Shown: positions 16,282 to 25,127, counted from the stretch's first letter. The stretch is 64,000 nt of DNA from Marinicauda algicola (GCF_017161425.1 NZ_CP071057.1:434001-498000); one strand, 5' to 3'. Made by a program: numbers and translations. The notes: generated by a model not told the origin, from the sequence alone.

Positions 16282-17946
16282 ATGTCGTCCTATCAATACG
16301 TCTATCACATGGACAAGCTGGGCAAGACCTATCCCGGCGGCAAGCAGGTCTTTTCCGGCATCTCGCTGCACTTCCTGCCCGACGCCAAGATCGGCGTCGT
16401 CGGCGTGAACGGCTCGGGCAAGTCGACCCTGCTCAGGATCATGGCAGGCCAGGACCAGGACTTCACCGGCGAGGCCTGGGCGGAGAAGGGCGTGCGCGTC
16501 GGCTATCTGCCCCAGGAGCCCCAGCTCGATCCGGACAAGACCGTCTGGGAAAACGTCATCGAGGGCAGCGAGGACAAGAAGATCTACGACGCCTACAACG
16601 CCATCGCCATGAAGCTCGCCGAGGACTATTCCGACGAGCTCATGGAGGAGATGACGAGCCTGCAGGAGCAGGTCGACCGGCGCGATGCCTGGGACATCGA
16701 TTCCAAGATCGAGATGGCGATGGAGGCCCTGCGCTGCCCGCCGGGCGATGCCGACGTCACCAAGCTCTCGGGCGGGGAACGCCGCCGCGTGGCGATCTGC
16801 CGGCTGCTGCTGTCCAAGCCGCACATGCTGCTGCTCGACGAACCGACGAACCACCTGGACGCGGAATCCGTCGCCTGGCTGCAGCACCACCTGGAGAACT
16901 ATGACGGCGCGGTGCTGATCGTCACCCACGACCGCTACTTCCTCGACGCCATCACGACCTGGACGCTCGAGCTCGATCGCGGCCAGGGCATCCCCTACAA
17001 GGGCGGCTATTCGGACTGGCTGGAACAGAAGAAGAAGCGCCTCGAGCAGGAAGCGCGCGAGGAGACCGCCAAGCAGCGCGCGCTCGCCCGCGAGCTGGAA
17101 TGGATCCGCTCCTCGCCGAAGGCGCGCCAGGCCAAGTCCAAGGCGCGTATCAATGCCTATGAGGAAATGCGCGACAAGGCGGACAAGGAGAAGATCTCCA
17201 CCGCGACGATCCGCATTCCGCCGGGCCCGCGCCTGGGCGGCAACGTGGTCGAGTTCGACGGCGTGTCCAAGGCCTTCGGCGACAAGCTCCTGATCAAGGA
17301 CCTCTCCTTCAAGCTGCCCCCGGGCGGCGTGGTCGGCGTGATCGGCCCCAACGGCGCGGGCAAGACGACGCTGTTCAAGATGATCACCGGCGCCGAAGCG
17401 CCCGACGAGGGCACGATCAGGCTCGGCGAGACCGTCAAGCTCGGCTATGTCGACCAGTCCCGCGACGCGCTCGACGGGTCCAAGACCGTCTGGCAGGAGA
17501 TTTCCGGCGGCCACGACGTCATCGATCTCGGCGGCCACGAGGTGCCGAGCCGGGCCTATGTCGGCGCGTTCAACTTCAAGGGCGGCGACCAGCAGAAGAA
17601 GGTCGGCGTGCTCTCGGGCGGGGAACGCAACCGCGTCCACCTCGCCAAGATGCTCAAGGAGGGCGGCAACCTCCTGCTCCTCGACGAACCGACCAACGAT
17701 CTCGACGTGGAGACCCTGTCCGCGCTCGAAGCGGCGCTGGAGGATTTCCCCGGCTGCGCCGTGGTGATCTCCCACGACCGCTTCTTCCTCGACCGGATCG
17801 CCACCCACATCCTCGCCTTCGAGGGCGATTCTCATGTCGAATGGTTCGAGGGCGCGTTCTCCGACTATGTCGAGGACAAGAAGCGGCGCCTCGGAACCGA
17901 CGCGGAAATCCCCCACCGCATCAAGTTCCAGAAGTTCGAGCGGTAG
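16282..17946 (+). CDS. ettA: Energy-dependent translational throttle protein EttA (ABC-F)
   Basis: A 554-residue ABC-F ATPase with two nucleotide-binding domains and no membrane segment. First domain: GVNGSGKST (Walker A), LSGGERRRVAICR (signature), LLLDEPTNHLD (Walker B). Second domain: GPNGAGKTT, LSGGERNRVHLAK, LLLDEPTNDLD. The linker between them carries the Arg/Lys-rich P-site tRNA-interacting motif (RSSPKARQAKSKARI). EttA binds the ribosomal E site and gates entry into elongation according to ATP/ADP. I chose the ATG at 16282 because SSYQYVYHMDKLGKTYPGGK begins as EttA does. A good terminator follows. Confidence 0.95.
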   Translation: MSSYQYVYHMDKLGKTYPGGKQVFSGISLHFLPDAKIGVVGVNGSGKSTLLRIMAGQDQDFTGEAWAEKGVRVGYLPQEPQLDPDKTVWENVIEGSEDKKIYDAYNAIAMKLAEDYSDELMEEMTSLQEQVDRRDAWDIDSKIEMAMEALRCPPGDADVTKLSGGERRRVAICRLLLSKPHMLLLDEPTNHLDAESVAWLQHHLENYDGAVLIVTHDRYFLDAITTWTLELDRGQGIPYKGGYSDWLEQKKKRLEQEAREETAKQRALARELEWIRSSPKARQAKSKARINAYEEMRDKADKEKISTATIRIPPGPRLGGNVVEFDGVSKAFGDKLLIKDLSFKLPPGGVVGVIGPNGAGKTTLFKMITGAEAPDEGTIRLGETVKLGYVDQSRDALDGSKTVWQEISGGHDVIDLGGHEVPSRAYVGAFNFKGGDQQKKVGVLSGGERNRVHLAKMLKEGGNLLLLDEPTNDLDVETLSALEAALEDFPGCAVVISHDRFFLDRIATHILAFEGDSHVEWFEGAFSDYVEDKKRRLGTDAEIPHRIKFQKFER

Positions 17947-17974
17947 GACGTCGCACGACGCCGGAACGATCAGC

Positions 17975-18003
17975 GGGGCGCCTTCGGGCGCCCCGTTTCG
18001 TTT
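17975..18003 (+). terminator. Intrinsic terminator of ettA
   Basis: GGGGCGCC - TTCG - GGCGCCCC, a perfect 8-bp stem with a UUCG-type tetraloop, followed by GTTTCGTTT. It lies 28 bases after the ettA stop and is a textbook GC-rich bacterial terminator. Confidence 0.85.
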
Positions 18004-18087
18004 GGGCCTCAGGTTTATCCGCCCCGTATTCGGATCGGCCTATACTGCGCGCCCGCCGTCCCGGACCGCGTCATGCCTCACGCCTCC

Positions 18088-18132
18088 GCCCTCGCTGCGC
18101 GTGCCGTCTCGCCGGCACAGCGCAAGGAGGGC
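18088..18132. other. Long imperfect hairpin with adjacent GTAGTA run
   Basis: A stem formed by GCCCTC-CTGCGC-GTGCCG and CGGCAC-GCGCA-GGAGGGC with a 6-base loop (TCTCGC) and three single-base bulges, in the gap between ettA and the ridA-like gene. Next to it (18137-18153) runs GTTGTAGTAGTCGTAGTA. A promoter-like TATACT is at 18041-18046 (plus strand). Read rightward, the run encodes six consecutive valines; read leftward it encodes Tyr-Tyr-Asp-Tyr-Tyr, directly downstream and in frame with the ridA-like stop. It could be an orphan amino-acid leader/attenuator or a dispersed intergenic repeat; I cannot tell which. Confidence 0.4.
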
Positions 18133-18186
18133 AGGGTTGTAGTAGTCGTAGTAGGAGTCCGATTTTCCCACTCCGGGAGTCGTCTC

Positions 18187-18648
18187 TCACTCCACCTCCA
18201 CCACCGCATCCACCTCCACGGCGGCATTCAGCGGCAGCACCGCGCAGCCGATGGCGGAGCGGGCGTGGCGGCCGGCCTCGCCGAACACCTCGACCATCAG
18301 GTCGGAGGCGCCGTTGATCACCTGCGGGATGTCGGTGAAGGCGGGGTCGGCATTGACATAGCCCCCGAGGCGCACGATGCGCTTCACCTTCGAGAGGTCC
18401 CCGCCGCAGGCCGCCTTGAGCTGGGCGATGAGGTTGAGCGCGCACACCCGCGCGGCGGCCTTGGCCTCGTCGAGCGTCAGGTCCGTCCCGACCCGGCCCG
18501 CGATCAGTCCGTCCCGGCCCTTGGAGACCTGCCCGGAAACGTGCACCAGGTTTCCCGACTGCACGAAGGGCACGTAATTGGCCACCGGCGCGGCGGCTTC
18601 GGGCAGGGTGAGGCCGAGTTCGGCGAGGCGGGATTCGGGACTCGTCAT
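18187..18648 (-). CDS. RidA/YjgF-family protein
   Basis: A 153-residue single-domain RidA-superfamily protein. The segments VQSGNLVHVSGQVSKGRDGLI (shortened YjgF entry), the ALNLIAQLKAA helix, and VKRIVRLGGYVNAD followed by GEAGRHARSAIGCAVLPLNA are typical of the family. The HARSAIG arginine corresponds to the conserved substrate carboxylate-binding Arg. RidA proteins hydrolyse reactive imines such as 2-aminoacrylate; subfamily members differ, and this longer form with an N-terminal LAELGLTLPEAAAPVANY is the common alphaproteobacterial type. Start at 18648 chosen because upstream residues lack family character. Divergent from the hydrolase gene. Confidence 0.88.
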   Translation of the reverse strand: MTSPESRLAELGLTLPEAAAPVANYVPFVQSGNLVHVSGQVSKGRDGLIAGRVGTDLTLDEAKAAARVCALNLIAQLKAACGGDLSKVKRIVRLGGYVNADPAFTDIPQVINGASDLMVEVFGEAGRHARSAIGCAVLPLNAAVEVDAVVEVE

Positions 18649-18763
18649 GGGGCGGGCTCCTTGAGTTTGAACGCCGAAGGCTTCATATCCGTTGAACACC
18701 CCGCGCGGCAATGCACCCGCGCCGGAGAAGAAACAGGCCGGGGGGCGAAGCACGAGGAGCCCG

Positions 18764-19663
18764 ATGCGCGACTTCGCCGAAACGCCGATCCACGTCCACG
18801 ACATCGCCTTCCACGCGGCCGACGGGCGGCGCCTGGCGGGGCGCCTGTTCGAGCCCGAGCGTCCGCTCGCGGCGATGGCGGTGTTCGCCGCGACCGGCTA
18901 CCGCAAGGAATTCTACGAGGCCTTCGCACGCGCCGCGGCGCGCCAGGGCTGGGCCGTGCTCACCTTCGACTATCGCGGCCAGGGCGGGTCGTGCAACGGG
19001 CCGGCGCGCGAGGACGAGGCGACCATGCTCGACTGGGGCCGGCGCGACATGCCGGCCGCCGCGCGCGAGCTGAAGGGCCGCTATCCGCGCCTGCCGCTGG
19101 ACATCGTGGGCCACTCGGTCGGCGGCCATTTCCTGGCGCTCCTGCCCGACGATGTGGAGGTGCGCCGCGCCGCGCTGCTCTCCTCCTCCTCGGGCTACTG
19201 GGGCAAGCAGAGCGCGAAGATCAAGTACACCGCCTGGGCCTTCTGGCGCATCGTCGGCCCGGCCTTCCTGGTCACTCGGGGCCATGTCCCCAAGGGGCTG
19301 ATGTGGAAGGGCGAGGACCTGCCGCCCGGCGTGTTCCGCGACTGGCGCGACTGGGGCGTGCGCCCGGACTATTTCCGCGACCGGCTCGCCGAGGAGGGTC
19401 TCCTGCAGCGCTATGCGCGTTTTCGCGCGCCGATCAAGGCCTGGGTCGCCGACGACGACCCGATCGCGAACCGCGAGGCGACGCGCTGGCTGCTGGAGCA
19501 GTACGAGGCCGCCCCGACCGAGATGAAGCTCGTCAGCCGCGCCGATCTCGGGCGCGGCGCCATCGGCCATCATGGCCTGTTCCACCCGGCCATGGCGGAC
19601 GTGTTCTGGCCGCAGGTGTGGCGCTGGCTGTCGCGCGAGGAAGGGGCCCGCGAGGCGGCCTGA
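18764..19663 (+). CDS. Alpha/beta-hydrolase (serine aminopeptidase S33-like)
   Basis: A 299-residue cytoplasmic hydrolase. It has the N-terminal cap-type opening FHAADGRRLAGRLFEPE, the oxyanion region VFAATGYRKEFYEAFA, FDYRGQGGS, the nucleophile motif GHSVGGH, an acid in WVADDDPIAN and a His near GAIGHHGLFHP. Such proteins hydrolyse esters or lipids, but the substrate cannot be read from sequence. The ATG at 18764 has GAGGAG upstream; an in-frame ATG at 18692 would add 24 poorly ordered residues. It precedes a GST gene by 60 bases on the same strand. Confidence 0.8.
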   Translation: MRDFAETPIHVHDIAFHAADGRRLAGRLFEPERPLAAMAVFAATGYRKEFYEAFARAAARQGWAVLTFDYRGQGGSCNGPAREDEATMLDWGRRDMPAAARELKGRYPRLPLDIVGHSVGGHFLALLPDDVEVRRAALLSSSSGYWGKQSAKIKYTAWAFWRIVGPAFLVTRGHVPKGLMWKGEDLPPGVFRDWRDWGVRPDYFRDRLAEEGLLQRYARFRAPIKAWVADDDPIANREATRWLLEQYEAAPTEMKLVSRADLGRGAIGHHGLFHPAMADVFWPQVWRWLSREEGAREAA

Positions 19664-19723
19664 TTTCGCTCGCGGCGACTCTTCTGCGGTGCTAGAGCAC
19701 GCATCCCGCCCGGAGATCTGCCG

Positions 19724-20428
19724 ATGTACGTGCTCCACATCGCCAACAAGAACTATTCCTCATGGTCGCTGCGCGCCTGGCTGTTGCTGCGCGGGCTTTC
19801 GATTCCCTTCGAGGAGCGTCTGCACCCGTTCGATCCGGACGGGTCGAGCTTTGCCGCGTTCCGCGAGTTCTCGCCTTCCGGAATGGTCCCCTGCCTGGAA
19901 GACGGGCCGGTGAAGGTCTGGGACAGCCTCGCCATCGCCGAATACCTCGCCGAGGCTCATGAGGGCGTCTGGCCCGCCGGGCGCGATGCGCGCGCCTGGG
20001 CGCGCTCGGTCAGCGCGGAAATGCATTCGGGCTTCACGGCCCTGCGCTCGATCTGCTCGATGAGCGTCGGGGTACGCGTCCGTCTGGCCCGGATCGCGCC
20101 CGCCCTGCAGAAGGATCTCGACCGGATCGCCGAGATCTGGACCGAAGGACTCGCCCGCTTCGGCGGGCCTTACCTCGCGGGCGCGCGCTTCACCGCGGTG
20201 GATGCCATGTACGCTCCCGTCGCCTACCGCATCCGCACCTACGGGCTGGAACTCCCGGGGCCGGCCATGGGCTGGGCGGAGCGCATGCTCGCCCATCCCG
20301 CGATGGCAGAATGGGAGCGGGCCGCGATCGAGGAACCGTATCGCGAGCCGGGCCACGACGCCGAGATCGCCGCCCAGGGCGTGCTGATCGAGGACCGGCG
20401 CGTGCCGCCCGCGCGGACGGGGGGATGA
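19724..20428 (+). CDS. Glutathione S-transferase
   Basis: A 234-residue GST with a clear two-domain plan. The thioredoxin-fold domain opens with YVLHIANKNYSSWSLRAW, where the Ser after NYSS is the likely glutathione-activating residue. GMVPCLEDG gives the cis-Pro and KVWDSLAIAEYLAE the glutathione gamma-Glu contact Asp-Ser. The C-terminal helices include FGGPYLAGARFTAVDAMYAP, the conserved N-cap box. The NYSSWS opening is typical of the GST subfamily often found in alphaproteobacteria. The role is probably detoxification or stress. The gene ends one base before the end of the convergent dinB gene. Confidence 0.88.
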   Translation: MYVLHIANKNYSSWSLRAWLLLRGLSIPFEERLHPFDPDGSSFAAFREFSPSGMVPCLEDGPVKVWDSLAIAEYLAEAHEGVWPAGRDARAWARSVSAEMHSGFTALRSICSMSVGVRVRLARIAPALQKDLDRIAEIWTEGLARFGGPYLAGARFTAVDAMYAPVAYRIRTYGLELPGPAMGWAERMLAHPAMAEWERAAIEEPYREPGHDAEIAAQGVLIEDRRVPPARTGG

Positions 20429-21694
20429 TCAGTCCTTCTTCAGCATGCGGCCCTTGAGCACGGCCGCGTCGCCGAATTTGCGTCGCGCCGCGTCCATCGC
20501 GCGCTCGGCCGCCGCGCGGCGAAGGGCACCGGTGTCCAGGAGGTCGCCGGCATCGCCGTGGGCCGGTTCGAGCTCGCTGTATCCGGCCCCGATCAGGCGG
20601 TATTTCACGCCGGGCTTCTCCCGGGCGAGCAGCTCGCGGGCATGGCGGAACAGCGTGTCGGCGAGCTGGGCGCTGTCGGACAGCGTGCGCCGGCGCGTCA
20701 GCGTGCGGAAGTCGGCGGTCTTCAGCTTCAGCGTCACCACGCGCCCGGCGATGGCCTTCTCCTTCATCCGGTCGGCGATCTTGACGCAGAGCGGCCAGAG
20801 CCGGTCCTCCAGCTCCCCGAGATCGGCGATGTCGGTGTCGAACGTGGTTTCGGCCGAGACCGATTTCCGCTCGCGCTCGGGCTCCACCTTGCGCGTGTCG
20901 ATCCCCTGGGCGAGCCGCCACAGGCGCTGGCCGGCCTCGCCGTGGCGCTTGATCATGGCGTGCTCGCCGAGCTTCACGACGTCGGCGAGGGTCTTCAGCC
21001 CTTCGCTCTCCAGCTTCTTCGCGAACACCGGCCCGACGCCGTACACCGTGCCGACGCCGCGGGGCGCCAGGAAACCGGCCGCCTCGGCCCTGCCGATGAC
21101 CGCGAATCCGTCGGGCTTGTCGAGATCGGAGGCCGTCTTCGCGAGGAACTTGTTGAAGGACAGGCCGACCGAGACCGTCACCCCGACCTCGCGTCTTATG
21201 CGGTCCTGCAGCCGGATCAGGGTCAGCGCCGGCGGGGCGCCGTGCAGGCGGGCCGTCCCGGTGAGATCGAGAAACGCCTCGTCGATGGACAGCGGTTCGA
21301 CGAGCGGGGTGACGTCCTCCATCATCTCGCGGATGCGCCGGCCCTCGCTCGCATAAACGCTCATGCGCGGGCGGATCACCACGGCGTCGGGGCAGAGCTT
21401 CAGGGCCTTGAACATCGGCATGGCCGACTTCACGCCGTGAAGGCGCGCGACATAGCAGGCCGTGGAGACGACGCCGCGCCGGCCTCCGCCGATGATAACG
21501 GGACGATCCTCGAGGCTGGGGTCGTCACGCTTCTCGATCGAGGCATAGAAGGCGTCGCAGTCGATATGGGCGATCGAGAGCGCCTCGATCTCCCCGTGGC
21601 GCACCAGCCGGCGCGAGCCGCAGGACGGGCAGGCGGCGTGGCGGTCGTCCACGCCCGCGAAGCAGCGCCGGCACCAGCCCCTGCGCCCGCTCAT
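20429..21694 (-). CDS. dinB: DNA polymerase IV with N-terminal zinc ribbon
   Basis: A 421-residue Y-family translesion polymerase. Residues 1-30 carry four cysteines (C8, C11, C22, C25) forming a candidate zinc ribbon absent from E. coli DinB. The catalytic palm starts at HIDCDAFYASIEKRDDP (metal Asp) and continues to SIDEAFLDLT (second Asp/Glu pair). VGLSFNKFLAKTASDLDKPDG and the helix-hairpin-helix VYGVGPVFAKKLESEGL follow, then the little-finger domain. There is no obvious C-terminal beta-clamp motif, the tail being RKFGDAAVLKGRMLKKD. The stop overlaps the ROK kinase gene by 4 bases in the sense of translation coupling (ROK first). Confidence 0.93.
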   Translation of the reverse strand: MSGRRGWCRRCFAGVDDRHAACPSCGSRRLVRHGEIEALSIAHIDCDAFYASIEKRDDPSLEDRPVIIGGGRRGVVSTACYVARLHGVKSAMPMFKALKLCPDAVVIRPRMSVYASEGRRIREMMEDVTPLVEPLSIDEAFLDLTGTARLHGAPPALTLIRLQDRIRREVGVTVSVGLSFNKFLAKTASDLDKPDGFAVIGRAEAAGFLAPRGVGTVYGVGPVFAKKLESEGLKTLADVVKLGEHAMIKRHGEAGQRLWRLAQGIDTRKVEPERERKSVSAETTFDTDIADLGELEDRLWPLCVKIADRMKEKAIAGRVVTLKLKTADFRTLTRRRTLSDSAQLADTLFRHARELLAREKPGVKYRLIGAGYSELEPAHGDAGDLLDTGALRRAAAERAMDAARRKFGDAAVLKGRMLKKD

Positions 21695-22593
21695 GTCTCC
21701 TCCCAGAGCCAGGCCGCGCCGCGCACCCCGGAGGAATCGCCGTGATGATGAACCACCACCTGGGTGGTGACCTCGTCGGAGAAGACGTAGGCGGGAAGCG
21801 CCCGCGCGATCGCCGGGGCGATGCCGGGGATGTTCGACAGCCCGCCGCCGAGCACGATCACCTCTGGATCGAGGATGTTGATGACGGTGGCGAGCCCGCG
21901 CGCGACACGGTCGTGATGGCGCTCCAGCGTGGCGAGGCCATCCCTGTCGCCGCGGGCGGCGGCCTCGACGATGCCGGGGCCGGCGAGCGCCTTGCCGGTT
22001 TCGCGGGCGTGGTCGGCGGCCAGCCCCGGACCCGAGCACCAGGCCTCGATGCAGCCGGTCTTGCCGCACTTGCACTGCGGCCCCGGCACCTCCTCGCGCG
22101 AGGGCCACGGCAGTGCGGTGTGGCCCCATTCCCCGCCGAGCCGGCTCGCGCCCTCGTGCAGACTCCCCTCGATCACGATGCCGCCGCCGACCCCGGTGCC
22201 CAGGATCACGCCGAACACGCTCCTCGCGCCGGCCCCGGCGCCGTCGGCAGCCTCGGACAGGGCGAAGCAGTTGGCGTCGTTGGCCAGGCGCACCGGCCGG
22301 TCCAGTGCGGTTTCCAGATCGCGGTCGAGGGGATGGCCGTTGAGTGCGGTGGAGTTGGCATTGCGAATCAGGCCGGTGCGCGGGTTGAGCGAGCCGGGAT
22401 GGCCGATCCCGACGGTCAGCCCGGTGCGGCCATACTCGGCTTCCAGCGCCGCGGTGAGCCGGGCGATCGCGTCGATCTTCGCAGCGTATCCCGCGGGCGT
22501 CGGCACGCGCCGGCGCACGGCGATGTCTCCGCCGCGCTCGAGGACGATGCCCTCGATCTTCGTTCCGCCAAGGTCGATGCCGATGCGCGCCAT
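21691..22593 (-). CDS. ROK-family sugar kinase (Mak/NagK-like)
   Basis: A 300-residue ROK kinase that would phosphorylate a hexose (fructose, glucose or an amino sugar). It starts with the ATP-binding [11 protein letters not shown], has GHPGSL and [11 protein letters not shown] (catalytic Asp region), GTGVGGGIV, and the ROK zinc site GHTALP...[12 protein letters not shown] with three cysteines. Length matches the Mak type (300 residues). Overlap with the dinB start (ATGA) makes a two-gene unit whose logic is unclear. It diverges from divK across 190 bases. The specific sugar is not inferable. Confidence 0.88.
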   Translation of the reverse strand: MARIGIDLGGTKIEGIVLERGGDIAVRRRVPTPAGYAAKIDAIARLTAALEAEYGRTGLTVGIGHPGSLNPRTGLIRNANSTALNGHPLDRDLETALDRPVRLANDANCFALSEAADGAGAGARSVFGVILGTGVGGGIVIEGSLHEGASRLGGEWGHTALPWPSREEVPGPQCKCGKTGCIEAWCSGPGLAADHARETGKALAGPGIVEAAARGDRDGLATLERHHDRVARGLATVINILDPEVIVLGGGLSNIPGIAPAIARALPAYVFSDEVTTQVVVHHHGDSSGVRGAAWLWEET

Positions 22594-22783
22594 CGCGAGA
22601 AAGCCTGCTTGCGCTTGTGCGGGAGGTCAGCTGTTCTTATCTTGTTCCTTAACCAACCGGAAGTGCCTGACTCATCCTCCATTAAGGAAGATCATGTCTA
22701 ATGCGCAGCGGATGGGAAGACGGCTCACGCCGGAAAAACGGCGGGGTGAACCGGGGAGGTGCGAAAGCGCCATGCTGCAGGTC

Positions 22784-23149
22784 ATGTCCAAGAAAGTCCT
22801 GATCGTCGAAGACAACGAGCTCAACATGAAGCTCTTCAGGGACCTGCTCGAAGCCCATGGCTACGAGACCTATCAGACTCGCGAGGGTCTGAAGGCGCTC
22901 GACATGGCGCGCGAGCACAGGCCGGACCTGATCCTGATGGACATCCAGCTGCCCGAGGTTTCCGGTCTCGACGTGACCAAGTGGATCAAGAACGACGAGG
23001 AACTCTCCGAGATTCCCATCGTCGCGGTCACCGCCTTCGCCATGAAGGGCGACGAGGAGCGCATCCGTCAGGGCGGATGCGAGGGCTACCTCTCCAAGCC
23101 CATCACGGTGACCACCTTCATCGAGACCATCCGCAAGTTTCTCGGCTGA
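22784..23149 (+). CDS. divK: Single-domain response regulator DivK
   Basis: A 121-residue receiver domain. DivK in Caulobacter is phosphorylated by DivJ and dephosphorylated by PleC; phosphorylated DivK steers polar asymmetry by modulating DivL-CckA and so lowers CtrA activity. The acidic pocket is VEDNE, the phospho-acceptor is Asp53 in [19 protein letters not shown], the Thr switch is in [15 protein letters not shown] and Lys is in SKPI. The order divK-pleD (12 bases apart) is the conserved Caulobacterales arrangement. Start at 22784 chosen to match family N-termini ([10 protein letters not shown]); an ATG at 22772 in frame is possible. Confidence 0.96.
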   Translation: MSKKVLIVEDNELNMKLFRDLLEAHGYETYQTREGLKALDMAREHRPDLILMDIQLPEVSGLDVTKWIKNDEELSEIPIVAVTAFAMKGDEERIRQGGCEGYLSKPITVTTFIETIRKFLG

Positions 23150-23161
23150 GGAGGCGCCGTC

Positions 23162-24520
23162 ATGAGCGCGCGCATCCTCGTCGTCGACGATATCGAGACC
23201 AATCGGCGCCTGCTCGAAGCGCGCCTGTCGGCCGAGTATTTCGAGGTCGTCTGCGCCGCATCGGGGCAGGAATGCCTCGATATCGCGGGCAGCAAGGCGC
23301 CCGATCTCATCCTGCTCGACGTTATGATGCCCGGCCTCGACGGCTTCGCGACCTGCAGGCAGCTCAAGGCGGACGCGAAGACCCGGCACATCCCGGTCGT
23401 GATGGTGACCGCGCTCGATCAGCGCCAGGACCGCATCAAGGGCCTGGAAGCGGGCGCCGACGATTTCCTGACCAAGCCGGTCGACGACATCGCGCTTTTC
23501 GCGCGCGTGCGCTCGCTTCTGCGCCTGAAGCAGGTGATGGACGAGCTGCGTCTGCGCGACGGTTCCGGCCCGGTGCTGCCCGAGGAGGCCGGCGAAGGCC
23601 CGGTTCGCGGGCGGGTCGTGGTCATCGCAGGCGATGCGCGCACGGGCGAGCGTCTCGCCCGGAAGCTGCCCGCAGGCGTCGAGGCCCGCGTCGAGAGCGA
23701 TCCGAAGACGGCCATCGAGACGGTGGAAGCCGGCGCCGATCTCGTCCTCATCGATCTCACCGCGAGTCAGTTCGACGGGCTGCGCCTGTGTGCGCGGATC
23801 CGCTCCGAGAGCGTCACGCGCAACCTGCCGATCCTGGCCGTCGTCGACGGGGACGCCGGCGAGCAGATGGTGCGCGCCCTCGACCTGGGCGTGAACGACG
23901 TGCTCGCACGTCCGGTTGATTCCGGAGAACTCGCCGCTCGCACCGCGACCCAGCTGAGGCGCGCGCGCTATGCCGCCCAGCTGCGCGACCGGCTCCACGA
24001 GAGCCTGGAGCTGGCCGTCACCGATCCCCTGACCGGTCTCTACAACAGGCGCTATCTCGCGTCCCGGCTCGAGCAGGCGATCGACAGCTTCCACCGTTCG
24101 GGCGAGGCGGTGAGCCTCATCCTGTTCGACATCGACCGGTTCAAGTCGATCAACGACAGCTACGGCCATGGCGCCGGGGACTTCGTGCTGAAGGCGTTCG
24201 CGCGCACGATGAAGGGCGAGCTGCGCGCCATCGACATCGCCGGGCGTTATGGCGGGGAGGAATTCCTCGTCATCCTCGCCGGTGCGACCGCGGGGGCCGC
24301 CTGCGAGGCGGCCGAGCGCGTTCGCGCGGCGGTGGCGCGCCAGACCTATTCGGTCAAGGCCACCGGCGAGGTGCTGAAGGTCACGGTCAGTGCCGGCGTC
24401 GCCCAGCTCGACGCCGGGGAGACCGCCTCGCGCTTTCTCGCCCGCGTCGACGCGGCGCTCTACGAGGCGAAGACCTCCGGGCGCAACCAGGTCGTCTGCG
24501 CCCGCCCGAAGGCTGCCTGA
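23162..24520 (+). CDS. pleD: Diguanylate cyclase response regulator PleD
   Basis: A 452-residue REC-REC-GGDEF protein with the domain plan of Caulobacter PleD. REC1 (residues 1-120) has the phospho-acceptor Asp53 in LILLDVMMPGLDG. REC2 (about 148-265) is an adaptor receiver. The GGDEF domain has active site GGEEF (364-368) and an intact inhibitory site RAID (355-358), so product inhibition by c-di-GMP is expected. PleD makes c-di-GMP at the stalked pole and drives loss of the flagellum, stalk growth and holdfast formation. GAGGAGG precedes the ATG. Cotranscribed with divK. Confidence 0.96.
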   Translation: MSARILVVDDIETNRRLLEARLSAEYFEVVCAASGQECLDIAGSKAPDLILLDVMMPGLDGFATCRQLKADAKTRHIPVVMVTALDQRQDRIKGLEAGADDFLTKPVDDIALFARVRSLLRLKQVMDELRLRDGSGPVLPEEAGEGPVRGRVVVIAGDARTGERLARKLPAGVEARVESDPKTAIETVEAGADLVLIDLTASQFDGLRLCARIRSESVTRNLPILAVVDGDAGEQMVRALDLGVNDVLARPVDSGELAARTATQLRRARYAAQLRDRLHESLELAVTDPLTGLYNRRYLASRLEQAIDSFHRSGEAVSLILFDIDRFKSINDSYGHGAGDFVLKAFARTMKGELRAIDIAGRYGGEEFLVILAGATAGAACEAAERVRAAVARQTYSVKATGEVLKVTVSAGVAQLDAGETASRFLARVDAALYEAKTSGRNQVVCARPKAA

Positions 24521-24634
24521 GCGCTGTCACTGATTTGTCACCGCTTCTTCGCGAAGCCGGCCTTGGCCTGCCGCGGCCGGGACGGCATGAGTTCGCCGCT
24601 GGACGCACTCAGGTCCAGGCGAGGCGGCGCGTAC

Positions 24635-25063
24635 ATGTCCAACCGGCACGACACCAGGTCCGAGGGCAGGGAAGAGACGATCCCGGCGGACGGGAATTTC
24701 CGCATGGCGGTCGTCCCGGAGCGCGGCTACGCGCTGATCGAGATTTTCGGCGATCGGTCGAGGGAGCGCGCCGATGCGGCCGCGCACGCATTCCACGGCG
24801 CCTACCGCGCCCACGGCCTGCGCGCGCTGCTGATCGATTCGCGTACCGCCCGATTCCCGGCCGACCTGATGAGCCTCGTGGATCGCTACTCGGCGTTCGC
24901 GGTGCGCCTGCCGCGCTCGCGCGTCGCCCTTCTCGTTGCCGATCCCAAGGCGCCGGCGCACATCCTCGCCGCCCAGGCGCTGCGTGCCGCCGGCCACGAG
25001 GTCCTGATCACCGTGCGGAAAACGGACGCCGAGGCGTTCCTCGCGGCGAGGCCGGGCTTCTAG
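24635..25063 (+). CDS. Conserved hypothetical protein downstream of pleD
   Basis: A 142-residue protein. It has alternating strand and helix segments (FRMAVVPERGYALIEIFGDRS with an AHAFHGAYRAHGLRALLIDSR-type helix and strand, VALLVAD, and AAGHEVLITVRKTDAEAFLA at the end) that read like a small alpha/beta STAS or SpoIIAA-like fold. No catalytic motif is seen. The start is uncertain: 24635 has GAGGCGG upstream, while 24587 and 24563 are in-frame alternatives. It lies 114 bases after pleD on the same strand, in the place where Caulobacterales carry a short conserved gene before rpmG. A role in c-di-GMP signalling is speculation. Confidence 0.55.
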   Translation: MSNRHDTRSEGREETIPADGNFRMAVVPERGYALIEIFGDRSRERADAAAHAFHGAYRAHGLRALLIDSRTARFPADLMSLVDRYSAFAVRLPRSRVALLVADPKAPAHILAAQALRAAGHEVLITVRKTDAEAFLAARPGF

Positions 25064-25074
25064 CCCCGACGCAG

Positions 25075-25101
25075 AAAGGGCCGCACAAGGGCGGCCCTTT
25101 T
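25075..25101. terminator. Bidirectional terminator between convergent genes
   Basis: AAAGGGCCGC - ACAAGG - GCGGCCCTTT, a perfect 10-bp stem with flanking A and T tracts that serves both strands. It separates the end of the pleD-downstream gene (plus) from rpmG (minus). Confidence 0.85.
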
Positions 25102-25127
25102 CAGGAATTCCGACTGAAACGCAGATC

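Noticed and set aside
22594-22783. Possible CtrA half-sites (TTAA) upstream of divK
   Set aside because: The two TTAA motifs are not spaced by 7 bases; no full site.
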